Assembly: GCF_040869045.1 (NCBI RefSeq)
Contig: NC_090319.1
Location: 18,618,314-18,682,313, forward strand
DNA from: Eurosta solidaginis
Taxonomy: Eukaryota > Arthropoda > Insecta > Diptera > Tephritidae
Length of the DNA stretch: 64,000 nt
Direction: 5' to 3'
Under the pieces are notes generated by a model. It worked only from the letters and a program-made list of their open reading frames with translations, did no database searches and was not told the DNA's origin. Position numbers and translations under genes: made by a program. This document shows, in pieces, positions 9,810 through 22,127 of the stretch; the first letter of the stretch is position 1; each line of letters opens with the position of its first letter.

Positions 9810-12228
9810 TTTGAATTGAGTTACATACCAAGGTCACAGAGCTACATATTTTCAAAAAGCAAATTTCTACAAGAATATGTGTTCTATTTAATTTCGTTTT
9901 GGTTACACTTAATGTACATGAATGTGTGTGTATGTGTGTTTTATATAAAAATGGGAGGTGTCACGCCCCTTCCCCACTAAGAAACGTTTAAGTTCGCTGT
10001 ATCCCGTAGTTACTTGAAGCTTCTAGAAAATATTTGGTGTAGTGATTGTACATATATTTGAGAGCGTAGGATTGGGATTGGAGGTGGGGGTGAGGGTAAA
10101 AGTAAAAGTGTGTGTAAGAGTGAGAGTGCGAGCGGTAAATTGAGAGTGAGATGGATATTGAAAGGATAGTGCAATTTTAACGATGCTAGTTTTTAATCAA
10201 ATAGAACAAATTTCGTTGGTTTTAGTCGGCAATTTTGGAAATTAGTCTCTACTGTTGTTCCATCGTAAGCATTTAAGTTCTTGCAAGAAGCCAAACGGAG
10301 CCAAGTTATATAGTTGTGACACAGAGAATACCATACGATGCATTGTGTGGTGTCCATAGCTATACGTTTTATAACTTACTTTTTATTTTTAGCCGAGTTT
10401 TTGTAATAATGTGAAAAATGAGAATGCTTGAGCTATTATCTGTAATTAAGAACATATAATAAAATTGAAAAAAAATACACAATTAGCATAATATAATGAA
10501 AGCGTGCATATATTCTTATGATTGGCTTTCATTTGGTCAAAATTACTGACATAAAAAACTGCCTCAAACTGACCCCGTGGTCAGTTAGGGTCAAAAGCGT
10601 TACTGTATGTCACATTACTCAATAACAGTCGATAAAGCAGTGCGTGGTCAAAACCTACGCTAATGTGTGTTCAGCTATTTCACAACCTGTTTTTTGTTTC
10701 CCGTTGTTTCACACGCTGTTGCATTATTAGCAAATGAAATTTGAATATCAAATTTGCCATACTTTATATTCAAAACATACGGCAAATGCATTTGAGATTG
10801 TATGCCGTTTCCATTGATATGGCAAAGTTTGTGGTCAAATTTGACAAAGTGAAAACCAAGCATTAGACTACATGAGAGGCGGTAAATATTCGTGTACCTG
10901 TTTCGGCGACAATATCTAAAGTGTGAAACTGATTAAAATAACGTTCCAGTTTCGGTTTTCTAACCTGTTTTAGTTTCATTCCTTGACAACTTGTCATAAT
11001 TAATAGGTTTTCAAAGGAAGAGTGTTAAATGTTCAGATCGTTACCAAAATCATTGTATTGTGATGCGAATTAAGGTCTCTTTTATCATATATATTATTTC
11101 TAATTGCGGCTTTTATGTACAGGTCCCTTTTTCGCTCTTATTTGGAAACCAAATCGACAAATAAAATTTTGGTTGTAAAGATGCGAATTCGTGCTGTTAG
11201 CGAGCTTTGGGCATTGTTGGTCGTAGCGCTTTTGTTTAGGTATATTTTATTAAAATAATTTGTTAAAAATTAACGATTATGAGCACACAAAGAAATTAAT
11301 TTGTACTATGGCACTATTGTGAATATTTGATTAGAACTAACACTGTATTACCGGCAGTTGCTAACATTCGCCAGATGGCAGCGCAAGCGCATGTAAGTTT
11401 ATACATGTTTGATTGACAGAATAGATGATTTCTGTTGATATTTGATATTAAACTTTTATATTTTTCGCGCAAGATGTGCACGGGTCCGGCTCGTTTGGTT
11501 ATACAAAGAAAAAAATGAGGCGCACCAAAAACAGCTTAAGTTATATTAATATTTGAAAATTGGCAAAAGCGCCAAATTGTCTATTTTGTTATGTATCTTC
11601 TAAATAAATTAATACTACTTTGAATATTAAGTAGTCAACTAAGATACAACTTATTTACATACATCTAGCTTAATAATGTGAAGTTTATCTTTTTCATTGA
11701 AACATTAAAATGCTCTCTTGAAAAACTATGTAAAATGACTTTGGCTATTTAGGCTCGCGGGCACAATCAGACATTTAGGGCAAAATAGCAAGTTTATGTC
11801 AATTCCCTGGTTTTAAGTAACGATTTGAACATTTGAAATGCTCTCCTGAAAAAAACTATCTATGTACTTTAGTTATTAAACCTTGTGGGCACGAAAATGG
11901 CGCCCTAACAGTAATATTATGTTATTGTTAATGTGACAACTAGCACTGGATAGTGTGAACAAGGATTTTGACCAGATTTCCTTTCTATCATTGTTCAGTC
12001 ACAGTCACGAATAAAACCCGCTGTGACTGAAATTACACAAACACAGATCACGTAGTTCCACAAAAGTCATGGGATATGCCTACTCTAGACTACATATCGC
12101 ATACTTGAATCAATAGGGAGCTAACTCGAAAATCCTATGAGTACCTCCAGGCTTTCTAATTCAATACCTACTGAGCTGTATAGTAAATTTACTAATACCT
12201 CAACTAATCAGCTAGAAAAGTTATTGTA
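9810..12228. other. Noncoding part of segment A
   Basis: Shared with about 18305-20683. It holds a G/A-rich tract (10079-10155), a GACCCCGTGGTCAGTTAGGGTC stretch with partial dyad symmetry (about 10570) and a possible first exon at 11181. B lacks about 60 bp of the part near 11890-11950. No gene of substantial length was found on either strand. Confidence 0.5.
11181..11239 (+). CDS. Possible signal-peptide first exon (copy A)
   Basis: ATG opens MRIRAVSELWALLVVALLF, a short basic start followed by a hydrophobic core as in secretory signal peptides. An AG|GTATAT that could be a weak 5' splice site follows at 11239/11240. Segment B has the same layout at 19701 with four amino-acid changes and the frame still open. 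I cannot identify downstream exons, so this could be chance. There is no basis for a function. Confidence 0.2.
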
Positions 12229-12952
12229 AACAAGTAAGGAAGTCTAAGTTCGGGTGAAATCGAACACTACATACCCAGCTGTACACTTGAAATGATGTTG
12301 TTTTTTGTTTTGTGTGCTTAATAGTGTTACAAGGCTGCGCAATAATACATATACATATGGTTCTATTCTGAACTCATTTTCGTTTAAAAGACGCAAAAAG
12401 GGTACAGAAGGTAACGTCAATTACCTTGAGCGGGTAATACCGCAGTTTTCCTTCACATATGGGGATTTCCCTACTGCTTATTTTAAAATAAAGATATAAC
12501 AAAACAATAAACATAAAAACACAAGTGCCATTGTACTAAAAAGCGTTATTACAAAAAAAAGGGCAGGGTTATTAACAAAATATTCAAACTTTTACTAGAA
12601 ACAGCTTAATACCTGCATCTACGCACTTTTACAAAATCTTTTATATAAAAGAATGCGATTTAACCGATTCAAATTTTTCAAGATTTGAATTTTTTCCCAT
12701 TTCTTGTTATAATGGCACAAAATACGATTGGTACAAAATTATTTTCGCTAAGATTTAACTTATTATTTTTGCCTACGACCCTTTTTAAAGTCATTTATCT
12801 AAAAGAGGGCGTGGTCTTTAATCGATCTCATCCATTTTTTCTAGAAATATTTCCTGCTATAGGAAAATTTTTTTATTACGATCCGTTGATTTTTCTTCGA
12901 GTTATGGCTCCCGAAACATAGAAAATTGCTTAGTCATAAAAAGGGCGGTACC
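12229..12952 (+). mobile_element. mini-me/DINE-like element, truncated at the Pao junction
   Basis: It begins AACAAGTAAGGAAGTCTAAG and has the TTCGGGTGAAATCGAA hairpin and CATACCCAGCTG of the full copy at 20684. Homology ends at AAAAAGGGCGGT (about 12948), where Pao sequence starts. It has no coding capacity; the small open frames at 12305 and 12685 are repeat translation. Confidence 0.65.
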
Positions 12953-14762
12953 GTCAATGGTGCCGGAGATTATTCAAACGTACTTCGGTCGACCAGAGTA
13001 TATACTGGAATCATTAAAACGCTATGCCTTCGCTGAAGGGGTGAAAATACGCGGGTCGAAAACGACTCGATGAGAACGTCGATAGAAATACTGAATGCAT
13101 ATGACGGTGCTAAATACAGTATAGATGAAGTGCATACTTTCCAACAACTTCATTTGCCTACCCAGTCACTAAATATCGAAAAAATCGTGCAAATGTACCC
13201 GTATTTAAGCGGGCTTCCAATCAAATCCTCCAGAAACCTAAAACCAACTATCCTTATTGGAACTAACTGTTGGAAGCTGGCCGTGCCAACGAAAATCAAA
13301 GAAGGGAATTGGCTCGGAGCGATTGCCACCAAGTGTCGCTTTGGGTGGGCCATACAAGGAACCATCGCTTCCTACCCCGGCACGCACCATTATATATATA
13401 CATCTGCGCGATTGTAAAAAAGATTATGAAAGCCTGCATGAAGAGGTGAAAGAGTATTTCAACCTCGAAAACTCACAGAAAAAAAACATTGATGTCGCCC
13501 GAAGATCGGAGAGCGCTTCAAATATTGAATTCCACTTGTCGACAAGATGGCGCGCATTATGAAGTAGGTTTATTATGGAAGCAAGACGTTTGAAAGCTAC
13601 CTAATAGCTACAACAACGCAATTAAATGTTTTTCAAGAAATTAGCCAAAGATGCGAGCCTGCGACAAAGTATGCAAGAAAGAATAAACAATTTGCTGGCC
13701 AAAGGGTACCCAAAAAAGCTATCGCCAGAAGTAATATACAGCCCAATGGATCGTGTGTGGTACTTGCCTATTTTTATTGGTCTCAATCCAAACAAACCTT
13801 GTTTGGGACGCGGCTGAAAAGTCCAAGGGAATTGCAATCAATGATTTAATTGCCAGTTGCCGAGATCTGTTGAACTCCCTTACTGATGATAATTGCCTTC
13901 AGAACCGGAGGAGTGGCAATTTGGGGGAAAATAGCTGAAATGTTCCATTAGATAAAAGTCAGAGATGCCGACATGCATGCCCAATGCTTTCTATGGAGCG
14001 ACAATCAAGAGAAGTTGAGCAATCGGGACGTATACGTAATGAAAGCATTAACATTGGGCATTAGTTGCGCGCCATGCATCGCACACTACGTTCGCGACGT
14101 AAATGCCAGGAAATATGAGGAGACGGCTCCACAGGCGGTCGAGTCTATACAGAAGTTCCGCTATGTGGATGATTTCATTGACAGCGTAGATACGAAAGAA
14201 AAGCTGTGCAACTCGCTGCACAAGTCAAAAGTATTCACGCTAACGCCGGATTTCATATTCGTAATTTGACTTCGAACTCACCCCTTGTGCTTTGAGAACT
14301 CGGGAAGGAAGCTGCTGACGCTCAAAATCCAAAGGGAATGGATCACAAAGAAAAAGTATTAGAGCTTTTTTGGGATCCAAACAACGATGTTTTCAAATTC
14401 ATTTGCAGATTTTCTAAAATGCGGTGCGACATCTTGCAAAACGAGATAGTACCGACAAAGAGGGAAGTTCTCCAAACTTTGATGTCAATTTTCGATCCCT
14501 TCGGCTTCCTAGCGAACTACACAATTGTGCTAAAGATATTGCTGTAAGAAGTATGGCGGTCCTTCGTTGGGTGGAATGACTAGATGACTCCCTGCTACCT
14601 GAGATCAATAGCCAATGGTTTATTTGGAAGACGTTGTTGCCAGCAATATCAAACACGACGATTCCTCGATGCTGCTCGCCCCTACTAACGAAATCTTCGT
14701 TTAATCAACTAGATACATTCGTGGACGCCAGCGAATACGCGTACTCAGCCGTTTGTTATATA
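12953..14762 (+). pseudogene. BEL/Pao retrotransposon pol, 5' half (protease region to RNase H start), broken
   Basis: The order of blocks is that of a Pao pol: QTLNIE-like and YPYLSGLP (about 13160-13215), KPTILIGTNCWKLAVPTKIKEG, then KKLAKDASLRQ, WYLPIF, NPNKP, VWDAA, DMHAQCFLWSDN (13971-14008), the RT catalytic YVDDFIDSVDT (YVDD at 14162-14173), FDPFGFLANYT, and DTFVDASEYAYSAVCY at the end. Many frameshifts and stops separate them, so this is a pseudogene. It breaks at 14762 in the RNase H start and runs straight into a 390-bp repeat unit. The missing continuation corresponds to what is seen at base 1 of the window. Confidence 0.88.
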
Positions 14763-15139
14763 TGAATTGTGTTATTAATTAGATATGTGTACAATAGCCG
14801 TATTTTTAATGAATAAATACTGAAAAGAACAAAGGGTCCACTTAATTAGTTTTATCTGTTTCCAAACTGCTTTTAAGTATAAAGTACTACGTGATAAATT
14901 TTGTTGACGCGATTTATACCTAATTGGGTCTTGTGAATAAAAAATAAACAAAAACTTTTTGTTACCGATTTCAGGAATAGTACATAAAAACATCTTGTTT
15001 TTTTTTTAATTAGTTGAACAAACAGATTTTTTAAGGAACTTATGCATATTTCCGCGAAATGAAATGAGCTCAGCTTTAACGAAACACTTGCTTTAGTTTT
15101 TCAAAAGAAAATTTCCTAGTAATGAGTTGTTTTTATATG
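14763..15139 (+). repeat. Single 390-bp repeat unit at the start of segment B
   Basis: Nearly identical to the last unit of the 1871-3776 array, ending at the same point (TTGTTTTTATATGTACAAACC). Its minus-strand open frame differs from the one at 3409 by a single residue, which fits a recent duplication of this exact unit. Confidence 0.9.
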
Positions 15140-15532
15140 TACAAACCGTTACCCGTGGCCCCGTCCGCAAGGAGAAAATAAAATATATGACTATTCACTT
15201 TAGCCTGCTTATCAAGTTATCTGTTTAAAAATTATTTTTGCCAATGTAAAAAAAAAATAACTAAATGAGCTGATAACCTCCATAGGACGCTTACGTGAAT
15301 AGTACAATACAATATTTTCGAATAAAAAAAATACATTTTGTTTTTAATTTAAATTAATTGATGTGACAGGGGTGAAGGGATTACTATTCATAGAACAAAG
15401 GATTGAAACTAAAATTAGCTAAAACCAAAGAGAATTGTGTAGGTTAAAAGATCCTGGAAGGGTCCGAAAATGATACAAAAATAGTCCCGAAATGCCGTCT
15501 AATGTTTTCTTAACTTTGTTTATGTTTTCCAG

Positions 15533-15975
15533 ATAACGAAAAAACTATAGTATTATCTGACAAATCCAAGGGCAACTTATATTTCAACTCTTAAGAAATG
15601 TTTATAATTGGACTGCTAGTCAGATCTGACGGTATTTAACGATTTTACGCAGTTCCGTTTTCAGATCTGACGGCATTTAGTGATTGTACACCGCAAACAA
15701 CTCTTATGTTTAACTAATTAAGCTGTTGTTATAAAGCCATATGTTAGTGTGTAAACACTTTCTTCATTAACAAACAAAAAAAATTCATAACAGTAAACAA
15801 AATATACTTCCTATTGACTTACGTATAATCTGTGTTGTTTTTCAAAAGTGTTAATTAAAACTCGCTAAGTTTTATTTGATTAGTCAGAAGCTCTTAATTG
15901 GTCAAAAACACTTAAAGCGCCATAAATCATAAATATGATTATAGCCAACGTTTTTATAACAGTTTTTTGGATTTT
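15533..15975. other. ~440-bp block private to segment B
   Basis: A reads TTGTTTATGTTGGGGAGTGC, while B has about 440 bp between TTTATGTT and GGGGAGTGC. It contains CAGATCTGACGG twice (about 15620 and 15662) and no open frame. The family is not recognised. Confidence 0.4.
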
Positions 15976-16344
15976 GGGGAGTGCTTTGGTCGAAAAAATT
16001 ACCCTTTCGCCATTTTTTTTTCGCAGTCTCGAAAATTATTTTTTTGGGTATGCTTAGTGAAACTTTTTTTCCTGAACGCAAATCCTATCGAAAAATCGAT
16101 GGCGCGATATCGGTTAACTTTCGTCCATACATATCGACCCAGGTTAATATACATACATATATTTCGCGTGAAAAATATACATATAAATTAGAAAATACAT
16201 ATCTTTATTTTTGCAAGTACATACAATAGTAAAAACCAGACTCATGCAAATTCTTGATGCCCAATATACAGCCTTTGATATTTACATCTAGAGCACTGAA
16301 ATTACAATATGTTGTTGCAGAATCAAAGGTTGGAAGCGGCTTAC

Positions 16345-16640
16345 TTGGTTCTTCCCACATCATGTTGAGCATTAAAATTCCGCCTTTCAGTAGACATCCA
16401 ATCATTCAGTGACTTCTTCGCCCCATCACTCACCCTCTCGGGAACAGCCGCAGTCCTAAATATTTCCTCCCCGTTTACACCGAAGCTCATTGGGTCTCCA
16501 TTACCTTCACCACCCGAGTCCAAACCTTCACTTATAGCGGTTGTGTCTTCTTTGGCTTGCGACTCAGCTCTCCATTTTAACTCCTTATTATCATAAGATC
16601 TTGAGTTTTCATCTTTGTGGTACGACCTCCTCCCCAACAA
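16345..16640 (-). CDS. Unidentified open stretch, possibly a captured exon
   Basis: About 99 codons on the minus strand, reading LGRRSYHKDENSRSY, then ISEGLDSGGEGNGDPMSFG, PERVSDGAKKSLNDWM and ERRNFNAQHDVGRT. The peptide is hydrophilic, and the GC content and codon mix are unlike the surrounding AT-rich DNA. It ends at CCAA|GTAAGC (donor at 16344/16345), a good 5' splice site, so it may be an exon. Segment A has lost 52 bp of it and the frame with it. I do not recognise the protein. A gene fragment carried inside a repeated segment is my favoured reading. Confidence 0.3.
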
Positions 16641-17535
16641 GGCGGGCTCAATGGTTTAATATTAAATATAAGGGAAAAAAACGTCCGCAACAGCAGCGCC
16701 CTTTAATTTGGTAAGACCCTTTAATGTATACTTCCCGGGGCGGCCCGATATCAGCATGTTTAGAATTGTTTTTCTTAGTGGCCAAACAAACAAATAACTA
16801 GGAGCAAAAAACCGTATTACTATAAATTTACAACAATCGGTTCAAATTCAACGTACCATAGGCCTTTAGAAAACACTTATGTATAGTCTACATTTTATGA
16901 ATATGTGGTGCATTCCATGTCAACTCATCCTAACGATTTATTCAGTATTATCGATAGCGCAGAAATTAAGAAATCTCTTTGTACCACCCTAACTGAGCTC
17001 AAATTCATTACATTTTGACATAAGCAGAGGTGTTTTAAAAAAAAAATACTCTCAGATAGGACGTTCTTCAACCGAATTCTCTAGCGTTGTAAAGTGGTTG
17101 TTTATAACACCTCTTAAGCTGAAGAAAAATTTGAAATAAGTGGAGAGACTATTTGTGAAAAGTAAAATTGTTTTTAATCGTTTTAAGATTGTTCGTTGAC
17201 TTTTTCTATAAGCTTTTGATAGTTTCGGAATCAGTTTTGAACCATTTAGGCATGGTTTTATGAAATTTTTCAGGGTTTTTTCGGGATTATTTGAGTAGTA
17301 TCTTTGGAATCATTTCGATCATTCCAGTACTATTTCGATATTATTTTTCGGATTGTTTCGTAATCTTATTGGGATCATCTCAACAATCTTTCGAGATCCG
17401 TTCGAATATATTCTTAGATGAGTGTGATATTATTTTCTGGATAGTTCCACAACTATTTTAAAATCATGTCTGCATTATTTTGGAGTATTATTGTAATGAT
17501 TTCAATAATTTTTCAGGATCTATTCGAGATAGGAA

Positions 17536-19700
17536 CAGGAGAATATAAATCTGAGGTACTGATTTATTTTCTTGCCTCAAGATTTCTCGTTTTAAAACTA
17601 TGACATTTTTATATTGGTATGTCGCATAATTTGCCATGGAATGCCCCATATGTACGAGCTTTTAAATTGTCTGCTCAAGTGTTTTAATCATTTTTTAAAT
17701 GACAGCCTCAGTGAGGTGGAAACTTTTGTACGATAGCACTGGTATGCGCAAAGCACAACACACATTCAAACATATTTAAATATAAGACATTTGATTCAAG
17801 TTTTATCAAATTTTTTGTTGTTGAAATTACCATAAGCAGGTTTTATTTAATAACTTTTTCTACAAAAGCAGATGTGATTTTATGATTTTGTTATGAAAAA
17901 TTCTGAAGTTGTGCCGAAAATAGTTTCCATCTCGTCCTCTAATATTCTACAAATGATACCTAAAGAGTATTGAAATGATTCCAATAATAACAATCTACAA
18001 ATTATACCGAATCAATCCTGGAGTTATTGAAATAATCCCGAAAATAATAACAAAGTATACCCAAAAAAATCATGTAACAGTCCCAAAAACATAGCCCGAA
18101 AGGCTACGAGATATTCCCGAAACTTAGGATTCGTCAACAATGTTGTTAACTTTAATTTTAAAGATAAATGCAATCATAAATTCTTTCGTTATTTTTTCAA
18201 AGGAACAAAAGCAGGGGCCTTATTCTGTAAATCGATCCAATAGCAATGCTTTCCAAAAGCTGTCAAATTACGCAATTTTTTTTTTGTAAATCCAAAAAAA
18301 TTTATTTTGAATTGAGTTACATACCAAGGTCACAGAGCTACATATTTTCAAAAAGCAAGTTTCTACAAGAATATGTGCTCTATTTGATTTCGTTTTGGTT
18401 ACACGTAATGTAATGTTGTCCCATTCTTACAAAAATGTGTGTGTATGTGTGTTTTATATAAAAATGGGAGGTGCCACGCCCCTTCCCTACTAAGAAACGT
18501 TTAAGTTCGCTGTATCCCGTAGTTACTTCAAGCTTCTAGAAAATATTTGGTGTAGTGATTGTACATATACATATACGAGAGCGTAGGATTGGGATTGGAG
18601 GTGGGGGTGAGGGTAAAAGTAAAAGTGTGAGTAAGAGTGAGAGTGCGAGCGGTAAATTGAGAGTGAGATGGATATTGAAAGGATAGTGCAATTTCAACGA
18701 TGCTAGTTTTTAATCAAATAGAACAAATTTCGTTGGTTTTAGTCGGCAATTTTGGAAATTAGTCTCTACTGTTGTTCCATCGTAAGCATTTAAGTTCTTG
18801 CAAGAAGCCAAACGGAGCCAAGTTATATAGTTGTGACACAGAGAATACCATACGATGCATTATGTGGTGTCCATAGCTATGCGTTTTACAACTTAATTTT
18901 TATTTTTAGCTGCGAGTTTTTGTAATAATGTGAAAAATGAGAATGCTTGAGCTATTATCTGTAATTAAGAACATATAATAAAATTCAAAAAAATACACAA
19001 TTAGCATAATATAATGAAAGCGTGCATATATTCTTATGATTGGCTTTCATTTGGTCAAAATTACTAACATAAAAAACTGCCTCAAACTGACCCCGTGGTC
19101 AGTTAGGGTCAAAAACGTTACTTTATGTCACATTACTCAATAACAGTCGATAAATCAGTGCGTGGTCAAAACCTACGCTAACATTGTGTGTTCAGCTATT
19201 TCACAACCTGTTTATTGTTTCCCGTTGTTTCACACGCTGTTGCATTATTAGCAAATGAAATTTGAATATCAAATTTGCCATACTTTATAGTCAAAACATA
19301 CGGCAAATGCATTTGAGATTGTTGCCGTTTCCATTGATATGGCAAAGTTTGTGGTCAAATTTGACAAAGTAAAAACCAAGCATTAGACTACATGAGAGGG
19401 GGTAAATAATCGTGTACCTGTTTCGGAGACAATATCTAAAGTGTGAAACTGATTAAAATAACGTTCCAGTTTCGGTTTTCTAACCTGTTTTAGTTTCATT
19501 CCTTGACAACTTGTCATAATTAATAGGTTTTCAAGGGAAGAGTGTTAAATGTTCAAATCGTTACCAAAATCATTGTATTGTGATGCGGATTAAGGTCCCT
19601 TTTATCATATATATTATTTCTAATTGTGGTTTTTATGTACAGGTCCCTTTTTCGCTCTTATTTGGAAACCAAATCGATAAATAAAATTTTGGTTGTAAAG
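17536..19700. other. Noncoding part of segment B, with the empty Penelope site
   Basis: Matches A at 6200-6553, 7107-7520 and 9798-11180. The unoccupied Penelope target AAAAAAATTTATTTTGAATTG spans about 18294-18315. No genes were recognised. Confidence 0.5.
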
Positions 19701-19759
19701 ATGGGGATTCGTGCTATTAGCGGGCTTTGGGCATTGTTGGTCGTAGTGCTTTTGTTTAG
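19701..19759 (+). CDS. Possible signal-peptide first exon (copy B)
   Basis: ATG opens MGIRAISGLWALLVVVLLF, then AG|GTATAT. Against copy A it has R2G, V6I, E8G and A15V. No stop or indel has entered in either copy, but most changes are amino-acid replacing, which argues against strong constraint. See the copy at 11181. Confidence 0.2.
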
Positions 19760-20683
19760 GTATATTTTATTAAAATAATTTGTTAAAAATTAACGATTAT
19801 GAGCACATAAAGAAATTAATTTGTACTATGGCACTATTGTGAATATTTGATTAGAACTAACACTGCATTACCGGCAGTTGCTAACATTCGCCAGATGGCA
19901 GCGCAAGCGCATGTAAGTTTATAGATGTTTGATTGATAGAATAGATGATTTCTGTTGATATTTGATATCAAACTTTTATATTTGTCGCGCAAGATGTGCA
20001 CGGGTCCGGCTCGTTTGGTTATACAAAGAAAAAAATGAGGCGCACCAAAAACAGCTTAAGTTATATTAAAATTTGAAAGTTGGCAAAAGCGCCAAACTGT
20101 CTATTTTGTTAGGTATCTTCTAAATAAATTAATACTACTTTGAATATTAAGTAGTCAACTAAGATACAACTTATTTACATACATCTAGCTTAAAAATGTG
20201 AAGTTTATCTTTTTCATTGAAACATTAAAATGCTCTCTTGAAAAACTATGTAAAATGACTTTGGCTATTTAGGCTCGCGGGCACAATCAGACATTTAGGG
20301 CAAAATAGCAAGTTCATGTCAATTCCCTGATTTTAAGTAACGATTTGAACATTTGAAATGCTCTCCTGAAAAAAACTATCTATGTACTTTGGTTATTAAA
20401 CCTTGTTGTGTGAACAAGGATTTTGACCAGATTTCCTTTCTATCATTGTTCAGTCACAGTCACGAATAAAAACCGCTGTGACTCAAAGTACACAAACACA
20501 GATCACGTTGTTCTACAAAAGTCATGGGATATGCCAACTCTAGACTACATATCGCATACTTGAATCAATAGGGAGCTAACTCGAAAATCCTATGAGTACC
20601 TCCAGGCTTTCTAATTCAATACCTACTGAGCTGTATAGTAAATTTACTAATACCTCAACTAATCAGCTAGAAAAGTTATTGTA

Positions 20684-22066
20684 AACAAGTAAGGAAGTCT
20701 AAGTTCGGGTGAAATCGAACATTACATACCCAGCTGTACACTTGAAATGCTGTTGTTTTTTGTTTTGTGTGCTTAATAGTGTTACAAGGCTGCGCAATAA
20801 TACATATACATATGGTTCTATTCTGAACTCATTTTCGTTTAAAAGACGCAAAAAGGGTACAGAAGCTAACGTCAATTACCTTGAGTGGGTAATAACGCAG
20901 TTTTCCTTCACATATGGGGATTTCCCTACTGCTTATTTTAAAATAAAGATATAACAAAACAATAAACATAAAAACACAAGTGCCATTGTACTAAAAAGCG
21001 TTATTACAAAAAAAAGGGCAGGGTTATTAGCAAAATATTTCAACTTTTACTAGAAACAGCTTAATACCTGCATCTACGCACTTTTACAAAATCTTTTATA
21101 TAAAAGAATGCGATTTAACCGATTCAAATTTTTCAAGATTTGAATTTTTTCCCATTTCTTGTTATAATGGCACAAAATACGATTGGTACAAAATTATTTT
21201 CGCTAAGATTTAACTTATTATTTTTGCCTACGACCCTTTTTAAAGTCATTTATCTAAAAGAGGGCGTGGTCTTTAACCGAACTCATCCATTTTTTCTAGA
21301 AATATTTCCTGATATAGGAAAATTTTTTTATTACGATCCGTTGATTTTTCTTCGAGTTATGGCTCCCGAAACATAGAAAATTGCTTCGTCATAAAAAGGG
21401 CGGTGCCGCGCATGTTTTTTTTTTTTTTTTTTAATTTGAAGTCTTTCCTATTATTGTTACAAATTCACTTGGGAAATGAAATACCATTGATATAAAGCTC
21501 TTTTTTGCAAAGATATAGCTTATTTTATTCGTCCACGTTCCTTTTAAAAATCTTTTATATAAAACTGGGCGTGGTCCTTTACCAATTTCGTTAATTTTTC
21601 TTCAAAGCATTCCTTATAGTAAAGGCAACCTCTCTGCCGTATTTCGTTACGATAGGTTTAAAAATTTTTTAAAATTTTTATCAAGTCTCAATATCGGTGC
21701 ACACCTCAAATTTCAACATTCTAGGTGTATTATTTACTAAATAATCGGGTTTTTTGTGTTTATGTTATATATATAAAAAGTAGGCGTGCTTATCATCCGA
21801 TTTCGATTTTCAATACCAATCTATTCTGGGTCCAGATAAGCTCGTGTACCAAATTTGGTGAAGATATCTCAATATTTACTCAAGTTATCGTGTTAACGGA
21901 CAGACGGACGGACGGACGGACATGGCTCAATCAAATTTTTTTTCGATACTGATGATTTTGATATATGAAAGTCTACATCTATCTCGATTCCTTTATACCT
22001 GTACAACCAACCGATATCCAATCAAAGTTATAATACCCTGTGTATAAGTACAGCTGGGTATAAAAA
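20684..22066 (+). mobile_element. mini-me/DINE-like non-autonomous element, full copy
   Basis: It starts AACAAGTAAGGAAGTCTAAG, followed by TTCGGGTGAAATCGAA and CATACCCAGCTGTAC. It ends CAGCTGGGTATAAAAA, so the sub-terminal CCCAGCTG and CAGCTGGG are inverted. A (GGAC)n tract lies at 21900-21920, the GTCY-type microsatellite known from mini-me/DINE-1 elements of flies. There is no coding capacity. Assignment to that group is by structure, not database search. Confidence 0.65.
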
Positions 22067-22127
22067 TAAAAAATGCATAAGCGAATATTGGGGAAGCATA
22101 ATGCATACTTTTAATTTAATTACTTAC

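Larger units (their letters stand above)
3391..12952. repeat. Segment A of a large imperfect duplication
   Basis: From the last 390-bp unit to the AAAAAGGGCGGT string at about 12940, this segment aligns in the same order and orientation with 14763-21409 (segment B). Segment A alone has an insert at 4495-5048, a block at 6554-7106 and the Penelope element at 7521-9797. It also lacks a ~52-bp block (near 5212) and a ~77-bp block (near 5375) that B retains. Apart from such indels, the copies differ by scattered substitutions, a few percent by eye. I see no intact gene in the shared part. Confidence 0.9.
14763..21409. repeat. Segment B of the large duplication
   Basis: Collinear with segment A. 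Private to B are a ~440-bp block at 15533-15975, a 52-bp block at about 16469-16520 and a 77-bp block near 16683-16760. It lacks the Penelope element and the A inserts at 4495 and 6554. After GGGCGGT (about 21400) B continues into the rest of a mini-me/DINE-like element, whereas A switches to Pao sequence. That point is therefore one edge of the duplication or of a later rearrangement. Confidence 0.9.

Noticed and set aside
12685..12921. A 78-codon hydrophobic frame repeated at 21140
   Set aside because: Part of the mini-me/DINE-like element. AT-rich T runs give Phe/Leu-rich peptides by chance, and copies C and D do not keep it.
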